DNA from: Streptomyces sp. 1222.5
GTDB taxonomy: Bacteria; Actinomycetota; Actinomycetes; Streptomycetales; Streptomycetaceae
DNA length: 64,000 nucleotides
Assembly: GCF_900105245.1 (NCBI RefSeq)
Contig: NZ_FNSZ01000001.1
Span: 6,322,001 to 6,386,000 of the forward strand
Reading direction: 5' to 3'
Below are positions 25,201 through 33,385 of this stretch, one piece after another. Each line of letters opens with the position of its first letter. Position 1 is the first letter of the stretch. Below the pieces are notes generated by a model. The model was not told where the DNA came from and did no database searches. It saw only the letters and a list, made by a program, of their open reading frames with translations. Both the position numbers and the translations under genes were made by a program.

Positions 25201-26870
25201 GCCAGCTGCCCGGCCACAAGGTGTACCCGTGGGTCGCCAAGACCCGTCACTCGACGCCGGGTGTCGGTCTGATCTCGCCGCCGCCGCACCACGACATCTA
25301 CTCCATCGAGGACCTCGCCCAGCTGATCCACGACCTGAAGAACGCGAACCCGCAGGCGCGGATCCACGTGAAGCTGGTCTCCGAGGTCGGCGTCGGCACG
25401 GTCGCGGCCGGTGTGTCCAAGGCGCACGCGGACGTCGTCCTGATCTCCGGCCACGACGGCGGCACCGGCGCCTCCCCGCTGACCTCCCTGAAGCACGCGG
25501 GCGGCCCCTGGGAGCTCGGCCTCGCCGAGACCCAGCAGACCCTGCTGCTCAACGGCCTGCGCGACCGGATCGTGGTGCAGACCGACGGCCAGCTGAAGAC
25601 CGGCCGTGACGTGGTCGTCGCCGCACTGCTCGGCGCCGAGGAGTTCGGTTTCGCGACCGCTCCGCTCGTCGTCTCCGGCTGCATCATGATGCGCGTCTGC
25701 CACCTGGACACCTGCCCGGTCGGCATCGCCACCCAGAACCCGACGCTGCGCGAGCGCTTCGCCGGCCAGGCCGAGCACGTCGTCAACTTCTTCCGGTTCA
25801 TCGCCGAGGAGGTCCGCGAGCTGCTCGCGGAGCTGGGCTTCCGCTCCATCGAGGAGGCCGTCGGTCACGCCGAGGTGCTGGACGTCGAGCGCGCGGTCGA
25901 CCACTGGAAGGCGCAGGGCCTGGAGCTGGAGCCCCTGTTCCACGTGCCGGACCTGCCCGAGGGCGCCGTCCGCCACCGGGTGATCGCCCAGGACCACGGC
26001 CTGGAGAAGGCGCTCGACAACGAGCTGATCAAGCTCGCCGCCGACGCCCTGGCCGCGAGCGACGCGACCGAGGCGCAGCCGGTGCGCGCCCAGGTCGCCA
26101 TCCGCAACATCAACCGCACGGTCGGCACCATGCTCGGCCACGAGGTGACGAAGAAGTTCGGCGGCGCGGGCCTGCCCGACGACACCGTCGACATCACCTT
26201 CACCGGCTCCGCCGGCCAGTCCTTCGGCGCGTTCCTGCCGCGCGGCGTCACGCTGCGCCTGGAGGGCGACGCCAACGACTACGTCGGCAAGGGCCTGTCC
26301 GGCGGCCGGATCGTCGTCCGCCCGGACCGCGCGGCCGACCACCTCGCCGAGTACTCGACCATCGCGGGCAACACGATCGGCTACGGCGCCACCGGCGGCG
26401 AGCTGTTCCTGCGCGGCCGTACCGGTGAACGGTTCTGCGTCCGCAACTCCGGCGCGCTGGTCGTCTCCGAGGGCGTGGGCGACCACGGCTGCGAGTACAT
26501 GACCGGTGGCCACGCGGTCGTCCTCGGCCCGACCGGCCGCAACTTCGCGGCGGGCATGTCCGGCGGCGTCGCCTACGTCATCGACCTCGACCGCGACAAC
26601 GTCAACGTCGGCAACGTCGACGCCGTCGAGGCGCTGGACGACACGGACAAGCAGTGGCTGCACGACGTGGTGCGCCGGCACGCCGAGGAGACCGGCTCGA
26701 CGGTCGCCGGGAAGCTGCTCGCCGACTGGGACGCCTCCGCGGAGCGCTTCAGCAAGATCATCCCCAGCACGTACAAGGCAGTGCTCGCCGCCAAGGACGC
26801 CGCCGAGCGAGCCGGTCTCTCCGAGACCGAGATCACCGAGAAGATGATGGAGGCGGCGACCAATGGCTGA
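22278..26870 (+). CDS. gltB: Glutamate synthase (GOGAT) large subunit
   Basis: The large subunit of NADPH-dependent glutamate synthase has 1530 residues. It hydrolyses glutamine and passes ammonia to 2-oxoglutarate. Order: class II amidotransferase domain, with the nucleophile Cys39 in NEHDACGVGF after a short propeptide; central domain; FMN/synthase domain (SYGSISKEAHETLA, GEGGEDPERLY, GAKPGEGGQLPGHKV); 3Fe-4S cluster C-x5-C-x4-C in CIMMRVCHLDTCPVG; and the C-terminal GXGXG beta-helix (GGTGERF-like repeats). I chose ATG 22278 because of the GGGAG site 8 bases upstream; ATG 22257 adds seven residues. It overlaps gltD by 8 bases. GlnR-like boxes lie upstream. Confidence 0.97.
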   Translation: MRTPRQPSQHSANGQNWSFMDARPAAQGMYDPRNEHDACGVGFVATLTGDASHTLVEQALTVLRNLEHRGATGSEPDSGDGAGILSQVPDAFFREVAGFGLPAAGSYAVGIAFLPEEGTEDAVSRIETIAAEEGLTVLGWRAVPVAPELLGATARSTMPAFRQIFVEDGASEGIALDRKAFALRKRAEREVGVYFPSLSARTIVYKGMLTTGQLEPFFPDLSDRRFASAVALVHSRFSTNTFPSWPLAHPYRFVAHNGEINTVKGNRNWMRARESQLVSELFGDRDLERLFPLCTPDASDSATFDEVLELLHLGGRSLPHSVLMMIPEAWENHDSMDPARRAFYQFHSTMMEPWDGPACVTFTDGTQVGAVLDRNGLRPGRYWVTDDGLVVLGSEVGVLDIDPAKVVRKGRLQPGRMFLVDTAEHRIIEDDEIKASLAAEKPYAEWLEAGEIELGDLPEREHIVHTHASVTRRQQTFGYTEEELRVILAPMARSGAEPIGSMGTDSPIAALSERPRLLFDYFTQLFAQVTNPPLDAIREELVTSLRSSLGPEGNLLEPTAASCRSVTLPFPVIDNDELAKLIHINADGDMPGFKAATLSGLYRVSGGGDSLAARIEEICAEADAAIDNGARLIVLSDRHSDAEHAPIPSLLLTSAVHHHLIRTKQRTQVGLLVEAGDVREVHHVALLIGFGAAAVNPYLAMESVEDLVRAGTFLSGAEPEQAIRNLIYALGKGVLKVMSKMGISTVASYRGAQVFEAVGLDQQFVEKYFNGTATKIGGVGIDVIAKEVAARHAKAYPASGIAPAHRALEIGGEYQWRREGEPHLFDPETVFRLQHSTRTGRYDIFKKYTDRVNEQSERLMTLRGLFGFTSDRPSIPVDEVEPVSEIVKRFSTGAMSYGSISKEAHETLAIAMNQLGGKSNTGEGGEDPERLYDPARRSAIKQVASGRFGVTSEYLVNADDIQIKMAQGAKPGEGGQLPGHKVYPWVAKTRHSTPGVGLISPPPHHDIYSIEDLAQLIHDLKNANPQARIHVKLVSEVGVGTVAAGVSKAHADVVLISGHDGGTGASPLTSLKHAGGPWELGLAETQQTLLLNGLRDRIVVQTDGQLKTGRDVVVAALLGAEEFGFATAPLVVSGCIMMRVCHLDTCPVGIATQNPTLRERFAGQAEHVVNFFRFIAEEVRELLAELGFRSIEEAVGHAEVLDVERAVDHWKAQGLELEPLFHVPDLPEGAVRHRVIAQDHGLEKALDNELIKLAADALAASDATEAQPVRAQVAIRNINRTVGTMLGHEVTKKFGGAGLPDDTVDITFTGSAGQSFGAFLPRGVTLRLEGDANDYVGKGLSGGRIVVRPDRAADHLAEYSTIAGNTIGYGATGGELFLRGRTGERFCVRNSGALVVSEGVGDHGCEYMTGGHAVVLGPTGRNFAAGMSGGVAYVIDLDRDNVNVGNVDAVEALDDTDKQWLHDVVRRHAEETGSTVAGKLLADWDASAERFSKIIPSTYKAVLAAKDAAERAGLSETEITEKMMEAATNG

Positions 26871-28326
26871 CCCGAAGGGCTTCCTGAACCACGGCCGTGA
26901 GGTCGCCAAGTCCCGTCCCGTCGAGGTGCGCCTGAAGGACTGGAACGAGGTCTACGTCCCCGGCTCCCTGCTGCCGATCATCAGCAAGCAGGCCAGCCGC
27001 TGCATGGACTGCGGCATCCCGTTCTGCCACAACGGCTGTCCGCTCGGGAACCTGATCCCGGAGTGGAACGACTACGCCTACCGCGAGGACTGGTCGGCGG
27101 CGTCGGAGCGGCTGCACGCCACGAACAACTTCCCGGAGTTCACCGGCCGGCTCTGCCCGGCCCCCTGCGAGTCGGCGTGCGTGCTCGGCATCAACCAGTC
27201 GCCGGTCACCATCAAGAACGTCGAGGTCTCGATCATCGACAAGGCGTGGGAGACCGGTGACGTCGCCCCGCAGGCGCCCGAGCGGCTGTCCGGCAAGACG
27301 GTCGCGGTCATCGGCTCGGGCCCGGCGGGCCTGGCCGCCGCCCAGCAGCTGACCCGGGCCGGTCACACCGTCGCCGTCTACGAGCGCGCGGACCGCATCG
27401 GAGGCCTCCTGCGGTACGGCATCCCCGAGTTCAAGATGGAGAAGCGGCACATCAACCGCCGTATCGAGCAGATGCGCGCGGAGGGCACCCGCTTCCGTAC
27501 CGGTGTCGAGGTCGGCCGGGACATCAACGCCCGCGACCTGAAGAAGCGGTACGACGCGATCGTGATCGCCGCCGGTTCCACGACCGCCCGCGACCTTCCG
27601 GTGCCGGGCCGTGAACTCAAGGGCATCTACCAGGCGATGGAGTTCCTGCCCCTGGCGAACAAGGTCCAGGAGGGCGACTACGTCACCGCCCCGATCTCGG
27701 CCGAGGGCAAGCACGTCGTGGTCATCGGCGGCGGCGACACGGGCGCGGACTGCGTGGGCACCGCCCACCGCCAGGGCGCGGCCTCCGTCACCCAGCTGGA
27801 GATCATGCCCCGCCCGAACGACGAGCGGCACGCGACGAACCAGCCCTGGCCGACCTTCCCGATCCTCTACAAGGTCACCTCGGCCCACGAGGAGGGCGGC
27901 GAGCGGATCTACTCCGCCTCCACCACCCACTTCGAGGGCGACGAGGACGGCAACGTGCAGTGGCTGCACCTGGCCGAGGTCGAGTTCGTCGACGGCAAGC
28001 TGAACCAGAAGCCGGGCAGCGAGCGCAAGATCCCGGCCCAGCTGGTCACCCTTGCCATGGGCTTCACCGGCACCGACCGGGAGAACGGCCTGGTCGAGCA
28101 GTTCGGCCTGGAGCTCGACGAGCGCGGCAACGTCGCCCGCGACGCCGCCTTCCAGACGAACGTGCCCGGCGTGTTCGTCGCCGGCGACGCGGGCCGCGGC
28201 CAGTCGCTGATCGTCTGGGCGATCGCCGAGGGCCGTTCCGCGGCCCGCGGTGTCGACCGCTTCCTGACCGGCGCCAGCGACCTGCCGGCCCCGATCCGCC
28301 CGACCGACCGCGCGCTCGCGGTCTGA
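26863..28326 (+). CDS. gltD: Glutamate synthase small subunit
   Basis: The 487-residue small subunit supplies electrons from NADPH through FAD and 4Fe-4S clusters to GltB. The N-terminal cysteine-rich domain (CMDCGIPFCHNGCPLGN and CPAPCESACVLG) holds the cluster ligands. The FAD site is VAVIGSGPAGLAAAQQL and the NADPH site is HVVVIGGGDTGADC. The C-terminal FAD motif reads GVFVAGDAGRGQSL. The ATG at 26863 lies inside the last codons of gltB, an 8-base overlap that couples the two subunits. A hairpin terminator follows. Confidence 0.97.
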   Translation: MADPKGFLNHGREVAKSRPVEVRLKDWNEVYVPGSLLPIISKQASRCMDCGIPFCHNGCPLGNLIPEWNDYAYREDWSAASERLHATNNFPEFTGRLCPAPCESACVLGINQSPVTIKNVEVSIIDKAWETGDVAPQAPERLSGKTVAVIGSGPAGLAAAQQLTRAGHTVAVYERADRIGGLLRYGIPEFKMEKRHINRRIEQMRAEGTRFRTGVEVGRDINARDLKKRYDAIVIAAGSTTARDLPVPGRELKGIYQAMEFLPLANKVQEGDYVTAPISAEGKHVVVIGGGDTGADCVGTAHRQGAASVTQLEIMPRPNDERHATNQPWPTFPILYKVTSAHEEGGERIYSASTTHFEGDEDGNVQWLHLAEVEFVDGKLNQKPGSERKIPAQLVTLAMGFTGTDRENGLVEQFGLELDERGNVARDAAFQTNVPGVFVAGDAGRGQSLIVWAIAEGRSAARGVDRFLTGASDLPAPIRPTDRALAV

Positions 28327-28388
28327 CCCGCCCGAGGGCCTGACAAGCCCTCACGAGACGTCCCGTACAAAGGCGTACGGAACACTGA

Positions 28389-28434
28389 CGGCGCCCGCCC
28401 ACCTGTCCCCGACCGGACTCTTGGGCGGGCGCCG
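28389..28434. terminator. Terminator between gltD and the convergent chitosanase
   Basis: A 13-bp stem (core GGCGCCCGCCCA with TGGGCGGGCGCC) around a 20-nt loop, between the convergent gltD and chitosanase genes. A smaller 6-bp hairpin (CCGTAC-aaaggc-GTACGG) precedes it at 28363-28380. Confidence 0.7.
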
Positions 28435-28457
28435 CCGCATGCCCGGCAGCCTCGCGG

Positions 28458-29360
28458 CTACGGCACCCGGTACGACTCCCCGTACACCTTCCACCGGAGC
28501 GGCGTGCGCAGGTCCAGGTTGCCGTCGTAGAGGAACTCCCGCTGGGCCGTGTCGATGCGGGAGGTGTCGATGGTGGCCTTCCTCGCCTTCATGGCCTTGC
28601 GGCGCACATCCAGGAAGATGTCCAGGTAGTTCTTCTCGCTGCCGCCCTCGGAGGGGCTGTCGGCCTCCGCGAGGGCGCGCTCGCGCAACCCGTAGAAGCT
28701 GTTCGGGCCCGTGCCGGGGCCGTGGAAGACCATTGCGTCGAAGTAGACGAACTGGCCCAGCGTGCCCAGGCCGTCGAGCTTGGCGAGCCGGACGGCCGGC
28801 TCGAAGTAGACGCGGTCGCGCTCCTTCTCCTGCGCGTCGCGGAACGCGGGGACCTTCGCCTCCCGCTTCCACGCCGGGACGAAGCCCGGCTCCAGACCCT
28901 TGTGGGAGGGCGTACCGTCGACCTTGCGCAGGGCGGGCAGGTAGCGCGCCAGCCCGTTGTGCGGGTGGGCCTCGGTGTAGCGCTCGACCAGGGTCCGCAG
29001 GTCGTGGGTGCCGGTGCAGAAGCCGATGATGCCGGCGGTGTAGCCCTGCCCGTCGCCGATGTCCTCGATGTAGCCGTAGGCGCTTTGCCAGTCGAGCGTG
29101 GAGTTCTCGGCGCTCGCCACGAGCCGCTGCGCCAGCTCCTTCTTCGCGGGCGCCTCCAGACCGGCCGGGGCGTCGGCGATGACCTCCGCGTCCTCGGCCC
29201 GCTCCGACTCGGCCCGCGTCTTGGCCTCCTGGCGGGCCTGCTGGGCGGCGGACAGGCGCGTGCCCCCGGAGTCGCCGGACCCGTCGGGGGTGGCGGCGTA
29301 CACCGCCGCGGTGACGACGACCGGCACGGCCGCGAACAGCAGGACTCCGGCTCGTCTCAT
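28458..29360 (-). CDS. Chitosanase, glycoside hydrolase family 46
   Basis: A GH46 endo-chitosanase of 300 residues that hydrolyses beta-1,4 links in chitosan outside the cell. The catalytic acids align with the Streptomyces N174 enzyme: Glu85 in SAENSTLDW and Asp103 in YIEDIGDG. IIGFCTGTHDLRTLV, ERDRVYFEPAV and NLDLRTPLRWKVYG are also typical. The N-terminus has RR, a hydrophobic helix (about 5-23, possible cleavage at VYA-A) and an unusual charged linker of about 50 residues (QARQEAKTRAESERAEDAE) before the enzyme domain, so it may stay anchored. It overlaps the upstream rhomboid gene by ATGA. Confidence 0.93.
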   Translation of the reverse strand: MRRAGVLLFAAVPVVVTAAVYAATPDGSGDSGGTRLSAAQQARQEAKTRAESERAEDAEVIADAPAGLEAPAKKELAQRLVASAENSTLDWQSAYGYIEDIGDGQGYTAGIIGFCTGTHDLRTLVERYTEAHPHNGLARYLPALRKVDGTPSHKGLEPGFVPAWKREAKVPAFRDAQEKERDRVYFEPAVRLAKLDGLGTLGQFVYFDAMVFHGPGTGPNSFYGLRERALAEADSPSEGGSEKNYLDIFLDVRRKAMKARKATIDTSRIDTAQREFLYDGNLDLRTPLRWKVYGESYRVP

Positions 29361-30274
29361 GCGCCGGCCCCTCCCGTGAGATCCGATACCTTCACCAGCG
29401 CCAGGATGAGCAGCAACGCCGACAGGGCCACGCAGGCGCCCGTCTGGACGAGGGTACGGCGCCCGTCCCGGGGAGCGTACGCGTAGGCCAGCGTCACGGC
29501 GCCGCCGGCCAGCAGCCCGCCGAGGTGCGCCTCCCAGGACGTCACCCACGCGGACAGCACCAGCCAGAGCAGCAGGCCGCCCATGTGCTGGTTGACCGAC
29601 CGCATGTCGTAGCCGAGGCGGCGGCCCATCACGTAGTAGGCGGCGCCGAGACCGAAGATCGCGCCCGACGCGCCGATCGTCAGGGCCTCCGGGGCGACGA
29701 GCAGGACGAGGACCGAACCGCCCAGTGCCGACAGCAGGTAGAGGGCGAGATAGCGGACGCGGCCCAGCTGCGCCTCCACGACACGGCCGACGGTCCACAG
29801 CGAGGCCATGTTCATCACGATGTGCAGCACGCCGATGCCGTCGTCCGGCGGCATGTGCAGGAAGGCGCTGGTCAGCAGCCGCTCCCACTCACCGCCCACG
29901 AGGCCCTCGGCGTGCATCGAGCCGTACGGGTACTGCCACAGGTAGTGCGCGCCGTCCGTGTCGCGCAGCCCGGCGCCCAGCATGCCGAACCGGTCCACCA
30001 CCGAGGGCCGTGCCAGCTCCGCCAGGTAGGCGAGCACGTTGAGCCCGATCAGGACGTACGTCACCAGCGGCACGGCGCTGATCCGGCCGCCGAACACGGT
30101 CCGCGCCTGCCGTACCGTCCGCGCGCCCTCCTTCACGCACCCCACGCACTGGTGGCCGACCGCGGCCTCGCGCATGCAGGACGGGCAGATGTAGCGGTCG
30201 CAGCGGGTGCAGCGGACGTGGGACTCCACCCGGGGATGGCGATAGCACGTGGTGACGGCTGACTCGGCGGTCAC
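29357..30274 (-). CDS. Rhomboid family intramembrane serine protease with zinc-finger N-terminus
   Basis: A 305-residue rhomboid-type protease that cleaves within or next to transmembrane helices. The N-terminal 50 residues form a B-box-like zinc finger (C10, H13, C22, C25, C30, C33, H41, C43, C46). The six or seven transmembrane segments follow, with catalytic Ser in TIGASGAIFG and catalytic His in WEAHLGGLLAGG. HIVMNMASLWTVG carries the conserved oxyanion-site Asn/His region. I chose GTG 30274 because AAGGAG lies 8 bases upstream; the frame stays open further upstream. The four-base overlap with a possibly membrane-anchored chitosanase is notable. Confidence 0.9.
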   Translation of the reverse strand: MTAESAVTTCYRHPRVESHVRCTRCDRYICPSCMREAAVGHQCVGCVKEGARTVRQARTVFGGRISAVPLVTYVLIGLNVLAYLAELARPSVVDRFGMLGAGLRDTDGAHYLWQYPYGSMHAEGLVGGEWERLLTSAFLHMPPDDGIGVLHIVMNMASLWTVGRVVEAQLGRVRYLALYLLSALGGSVLVLLVAPEALTIGASGAIFGLGAAYYVMGRRLGYDMRSVNQHMGGLLLWLVLSAWVTSWEAHLGGLLAGGAVTLAYAYAPRDGRRTLVQTGACVALSALLLILALVKVSDLTGGAGA

Positions 30275-30415
30275 AACCGGCTCCTTGGAGGAAGGCTGGG
30301 CAGGAAACGAGCCGGTGGGGACGGCGGCGAACAAAATAGCGAACGGTGGCGGCCGCGGGGACACCAGGGGCGCGTGATCACGTAGGCTCGGCGCCCCGGA
30401 CGGCGAGGGGGGACC

Positions 30416-31141
30416 ATGGCCGCGATCAGTCTGCGCAAGGTGGAGGAGACGGCACCCGCGCTGGTGGGCGCCTACCGGTCGGCGGGGGTGTCACTGCGCA
30501 AGCACGGCCTGGACGGGCTGCGGGCCGCCGTGTACCTGGTGGTCGACTACTCGGGCTCCATGCGGCCGTACTACCAGGACGGCAGTGTGCAGGCGCTCGC
30601 CGACCGGGTGCTGGGCCTGTCCGCGCACCTGGACGACGACGGCCGGGTGCCCGTGGTGTTCTTCTCGACCGACGTCGACGCCGTCACCGACATCGCCCTC
30701 GACGGCCATGCGGGCCGTATCGAGCGGATCGCGGCCTCACTCGGGCACATGGGCAAGACGAGCTACCACCTGGCGATGGACACCGTCATCGACCACTACC
30801 TGGACAGCGGCGCGACCGCACCCGCGCTGGTCGTCTTCCAGACCGACGGCGGCCCGATCAACAAGCTCGCCGCCGAACGCTACCTGTGCAAGGCGGCGAG
30901 GCTCCCGTTGTTCTGGCAGTTCGTCGGCTTCGGCGACCCGGGCAGCCGGCAGTTCGAGTTCCTGCGCAAGCTGGACGAGCTGGCGGTGCCCGGCAAGCGG
31001 CCCGTGGACAACGCCGGCTTCTTCCACGCGGGCCGCGACCCGCGGCGGGTGTCGGACACCGAGCTGTACGACCGTCTCGTCGGCGAGTTCCCGCAGTGGC
31101 TGGCGGCCGCACGCGTCGCGGGCATCGTGCCGTCGGCCTGA
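30416..31141 (+). CDS. VWA-domain protein (TerF-like)
   Basis: A 241-residue cytosolic protein that is almost wholly a von Willebrand factor A domain. The metal-ion-dependent adhesion motif is complete: D-Y-S-G-S in VYLVVDYSGSMRPYYQDG, a Thr in the KTSYHLAMD region, and TDGG. The LRKHGLDGLRAAVYLV leader and overall pattern resemble VWA proteins of tellurite-resistance/TerF type, but no other ter gene is adjacent. A partner-binding or stress role is inferred only. The ATG at 30416 has a GAGGGGGG site. It is divergent from the rhomboid gene and convergent with the acyl-CoA dehydrogenase genes. Confidence 0.85.
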   Translation: MAAISLRKVEETAPALVGAYRSAGVSLRKHGLDGLRAAVYLVVDYSGSMRPYYQDGSVQALADRVLGLSAHLDDDGRVPVVFFSTDVDAVTDIALDGHAGRIERIAASLGHMGKTSYHLAMDTVIDHYLDSGATAPALVVFQTDGGPINKLAAERYLCKAARLPLFWQFVGFGDPGSRQFEFLRKLDELAVPGKRPVDNAGFFHAGRDPRRVSDTELYDRLVGEFPQWLAAARVAGIVPSA

Positions 31142-31149
31142 GCCACCGG

Positions 31150-32193
31150 TCACCGGCCCGGGAGCCCCGACGCCGCGCCGGCCGCGTCCTCGAGGACCGC
31201 GTCCCGGCACTCCTCGGGTGTGCCCCATGCCGAGCGCAGGGCGCGGGCTCTGGTCAGCAGCAGGGACAGGTCGTCCTCGGCCGTGTACCCGATCGCGCCG
31301 TGCAGTTGGAGGGCCGCGCGGGCGGTGCCGTACGCCGCCTCGCAGGCCTTCAGTTTGGCGGCCGCCACATCGGCGGGACGCAGGGTGGTCGCCGCGCCGA
31401 AGAGCAGCGGCCGGGCGAACTCCAGGGCGATCATCGCGTCGGCGAGGCGGTGCTTGACCGCCTGGAACGAGCCGATGGGCACGCCGAACTGGGTGCGCCG
31501 CCTGACGTGCGCGACCGTCCGGTCCAGCAGGGCGAGCCCGGTGCCGAGGGCCTGGGCGGCGGTGGCGAGCCGGGACCAGGTGAGCGCGTGCTCCACGGCC
31601 GGGCGGACCCCGGGGCCGCTCGCGAGGACCTCACCGCCGGACGGCAGGAGGGACAGCCGGCGCGCGGGGTCCAGCGAGGGACGCGAGCCGGCGGGGGCGG
31701 GAGCGAGGCGGACTTCGGCGAGGCCGGTGCCGCGGCCGGCGGGGGGACGGGCCGCGCCGCCGGCGCCGTGCACCGCCAGCCGGACGGCGGCCGCCTCCGC
31801 GTCCAGGGCGTACGACCCGGCCGGCGCCAGGGTCGCCATCGACTCGCCCGACAGCAGCCCGGGCAGGAACCGGCCGGCCGGTGCCGGGTCGTCCAGGGAG
31901 GCGAGCAGCACGGCCGCGCCCACCGTCTCGGCCAGCGGTCCCGGCAGCGCGTGCCGGCCCGACTCGACGCAGGCCACGGCGACTTCCACCGGACGCGGGC
32001 CCCAGCCGCCCCGCGCCTCGGGGACGGCGAGCCCGAACACCCCCGCGTCCGCGAACCGGCGCCACAGCGCACGGCCGCCCGCGCGCTCGCCCCGGCTCCA
32101 CTCCCGTACCGCCGACGCGGTGTCCGTGGCCGTCAGCAGCGCGCGCAGGGAGTCGGCGAAGGCCCGCTGCTCGGTGTCGAGGAGAAAGCGCAT
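31150..32193 (-). CDS. Acyl-CoA dehydrogenase (FadE-type, steroid-ring cluster, second gene)
   Basis: A flavin acyl-CoA dehydrogenase-fold protein of 347 residues. It has the N-terminal helical domain (LLDTEQRAFADSLRALL), the central beta domain, and C-terminal helices with RRRTQFGVPIGSFQAVKHRLAD and QLHGAIGYTAEDDLSLLL. In mycobacteria the corresponding FadE proteins of this regulon pair as heteromers; the shorter, divergent subunit often lacks catalytic residues. A catalytic Glu is not obvious here, so it may be the partner subunit. Its ATG overlaps the preceding dehydrogenase stop by one base (TGATG), supporting a complex. Confidence 0.85.
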   Translation of the reverse strand: MRFLLDTEQRAFADSLRALLTATDTASAVREWSRGERAGGRALWRRFADAGVFGLAVPEARGGWGPRPVEVAVACVESGRHALPGPLAETVGAAVLLASLDDPAPAGRFLPGLLSGESMATLAPAGSYALDAEAAAVRLAVHGAGGAARPPAGRGTGLAEVRLAPAPAGSRPSLDPARRLSLLPSGGEVLASGPGVRPAVEHALTWSRLATAAQALGTGLALLDRTVAHVRRRTQFGVPIGSFQAVKHRLADAMIALEFARPLLFGAATTLRPADVAAAKLKACEAAYGTARAALQLHGAIGYTAEDDLSLLLTRARALRSAWGTPEECRDAVLEDAAGAASGLPGR

Positions 32194-33344
32194 CAGCGGC
32201 GTCCCTTCGGCAGGCCGAGCAGGCGCTCGGCGACGATGTCCCGCTGGATCTCGTTGGTGCCGGCGTAGATGGGGCCCGCGAGGGAGAACACGTACCCCTC
32301 CGCCCACGCCGTGTCCGCCAGCTCGCCCTCCTCGCCGAGGAGATCGAGTGCCGTCTCGTGCAGCGCGAGGTCGAGTTCGGACCAGAACACCTTGTTCATG
32401 CTGGACTCCGGGCCGAGCGCGGCGCCGTCCAGGAGGCGGGAGGCGGCCGCGTAGGTGAACAGCTGATAGGCACGGGCGCCGATCACGGCGTCCGCCACCC
32501 CGGCCCGCGCCCGCCCGGGGCTGCCCTGGGCCCGCCACAGCTCCAGCAGCCGGCCGGCGGCGGCGAGGAACCGGCCGGGGGAGCGCAGGGTGAGGCCGCG
32601 TTCGTCGCCCGCCGTGGACATCGCGATCCGCCAGCCCCGGCCGGGCTCGCCGATCACGTCCTCGTCCGGCACGAACACCTCGTCCAGGAACAGCTCCCCG
32701 AAGGCGGGTTTCCCGTCCAGGCGGCGGATCGGACGGACGGTGACGCCGGGGGCCCGCAGGTCGAACATCAGGTACGTGAGCCCCTGGTGCGGCCGCTCGG
32801 CCGCCGGATCGCTGCGGAACAGCCCGAAGGCCCGGTCGGCGAAGGCCGCCCGGGAGGACCAGGTCTTCTGCCCGCTCAGGCGCCAGCCGCCCGGGGTGCG
32901 CACCGCCCGGGAGGTGAGCGAGGCCAGGTCCGAGCCCGCCTCCGGCTCCGACCAGGCCTGCGCCCAGACCACCTCGCCGGAGGCCATCGGCGGCAGCACG
33001 CGCGCGCGTTGCTCCTCCGTGCCGTGGTCGAAGAGGGTGGACGCGAGCAGACTGACGCCGTTCTGCCCGACCCGGCCCGGCGCGCCCGCCGCCCAGTACT
33101 CCTCCTCGAAGACCAGCCAGCGCAGCAGCCCGGCGTCCCGGCCGCCGTACTTCTCCGGCCAGGACACCACCGACCAGCGGTCCGCGGCCAGTTCGGCCTC
33201 CCAGGCGCGGTGCGCCGCGAAGCCCTCCGCCGTCTCCAGGGACGGCAGCGGTGTGCGCGGCACGTGCGCCTCCAGCCAGGCCCGGGCCTCGGCGCGGAAC
33301 TTCTCGTCGTCCTCGGAGTGGGTCAGGTCCACGGTCGCCGTCAC
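32193..33344 (-). CDS. Acyl-CoA dehydrogenase (FadE-type, steroid-ring cluster, first gene)
   Basis: An acyl-CoA dehydrogenase of 383 residues, similar in type to FadE30/FadE31 of the mycobacterial HIP pathway, where such enzymes desaturate the side chain or ring-derived CoA thioesters. Seen: WPEKYGGRDAG, WAQAWSEPEAGSDLASL (FAD/substrate), GQKTWSS, and the C-terminal AGPIYAGTNEIQRDIVAERLLGLP. The start chosen is GTG 33344 with AGGGAAGG upstream; a TTG lies one codon before. A probable KstR2 operator begins 12 bases upstream in the divergent promoter shared with the ipdF-like gene. It is translated together with the following dehydrogenase. Confidence 0.88.
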   Translation of the reverse strand: MTATVDLTHSEDDEKFRAEARAWLEAHVPRTPLPSLETAEGFAAHRAWEAELAADRWSVVSWPEKYGGRDAGLLRWLVFEEEYWAAGAPGRVGQNGVSLLASTLFDHGTEEQRARVLPPMASGEVVWAQAWSEPEAGSDLASLTSRAVRTPGGWRLSGQKTWSSRAAFADRAFGLFRSDPAAERPHQGLTYLMFDLRAPGVTVRPIRRLDGKPAFGELFLDEVFVPDEDVIGEPGRGWRIAMSTAGDERGLTLRSPGRFLAAAGRLLELWRAQGSPGRARAGVADAVIGARAYQLFTYAAASRLLDGAALGPESSMNKVFWSELDLALHETALDLLGEEGELADTAWAEGYVFSLAGPIYAGTNEIQRDIVAERLLGLPKGRR

Positions 33345-33355
33345 CAACCTTCCCT

Positions 33356-33369
33356 AACAAGTGTTTGGT
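33356..33369. promoter_or_regulatory. Probable KstR2 operator 1
   Basis: AACAAGTGTTTGGT, inside the longer imperfect palindrome CTAACAAGTGTTTGGTAG, fits the known KstR2 pattern AnCAAGnnCTTGnT at 9 of 10 fixed positions. It lies between the divergent dehydrogenase (start 33344) and SDR (start 33386) genes. A second copy with a single base change in the 14-mer occurs at 39545-39558. Confidence 0.75.
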
Positions 33370-33385
33370 AGGTTAGCGTGGCCCT

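Noticed and set aside
23229..26909. Very long antisense open frame across gltB (also across trpE and others)
   Set aside because: Typical GC-rich shadow frame: composition follows the opposite-strand codon bias, and no domain or start signal is seen.
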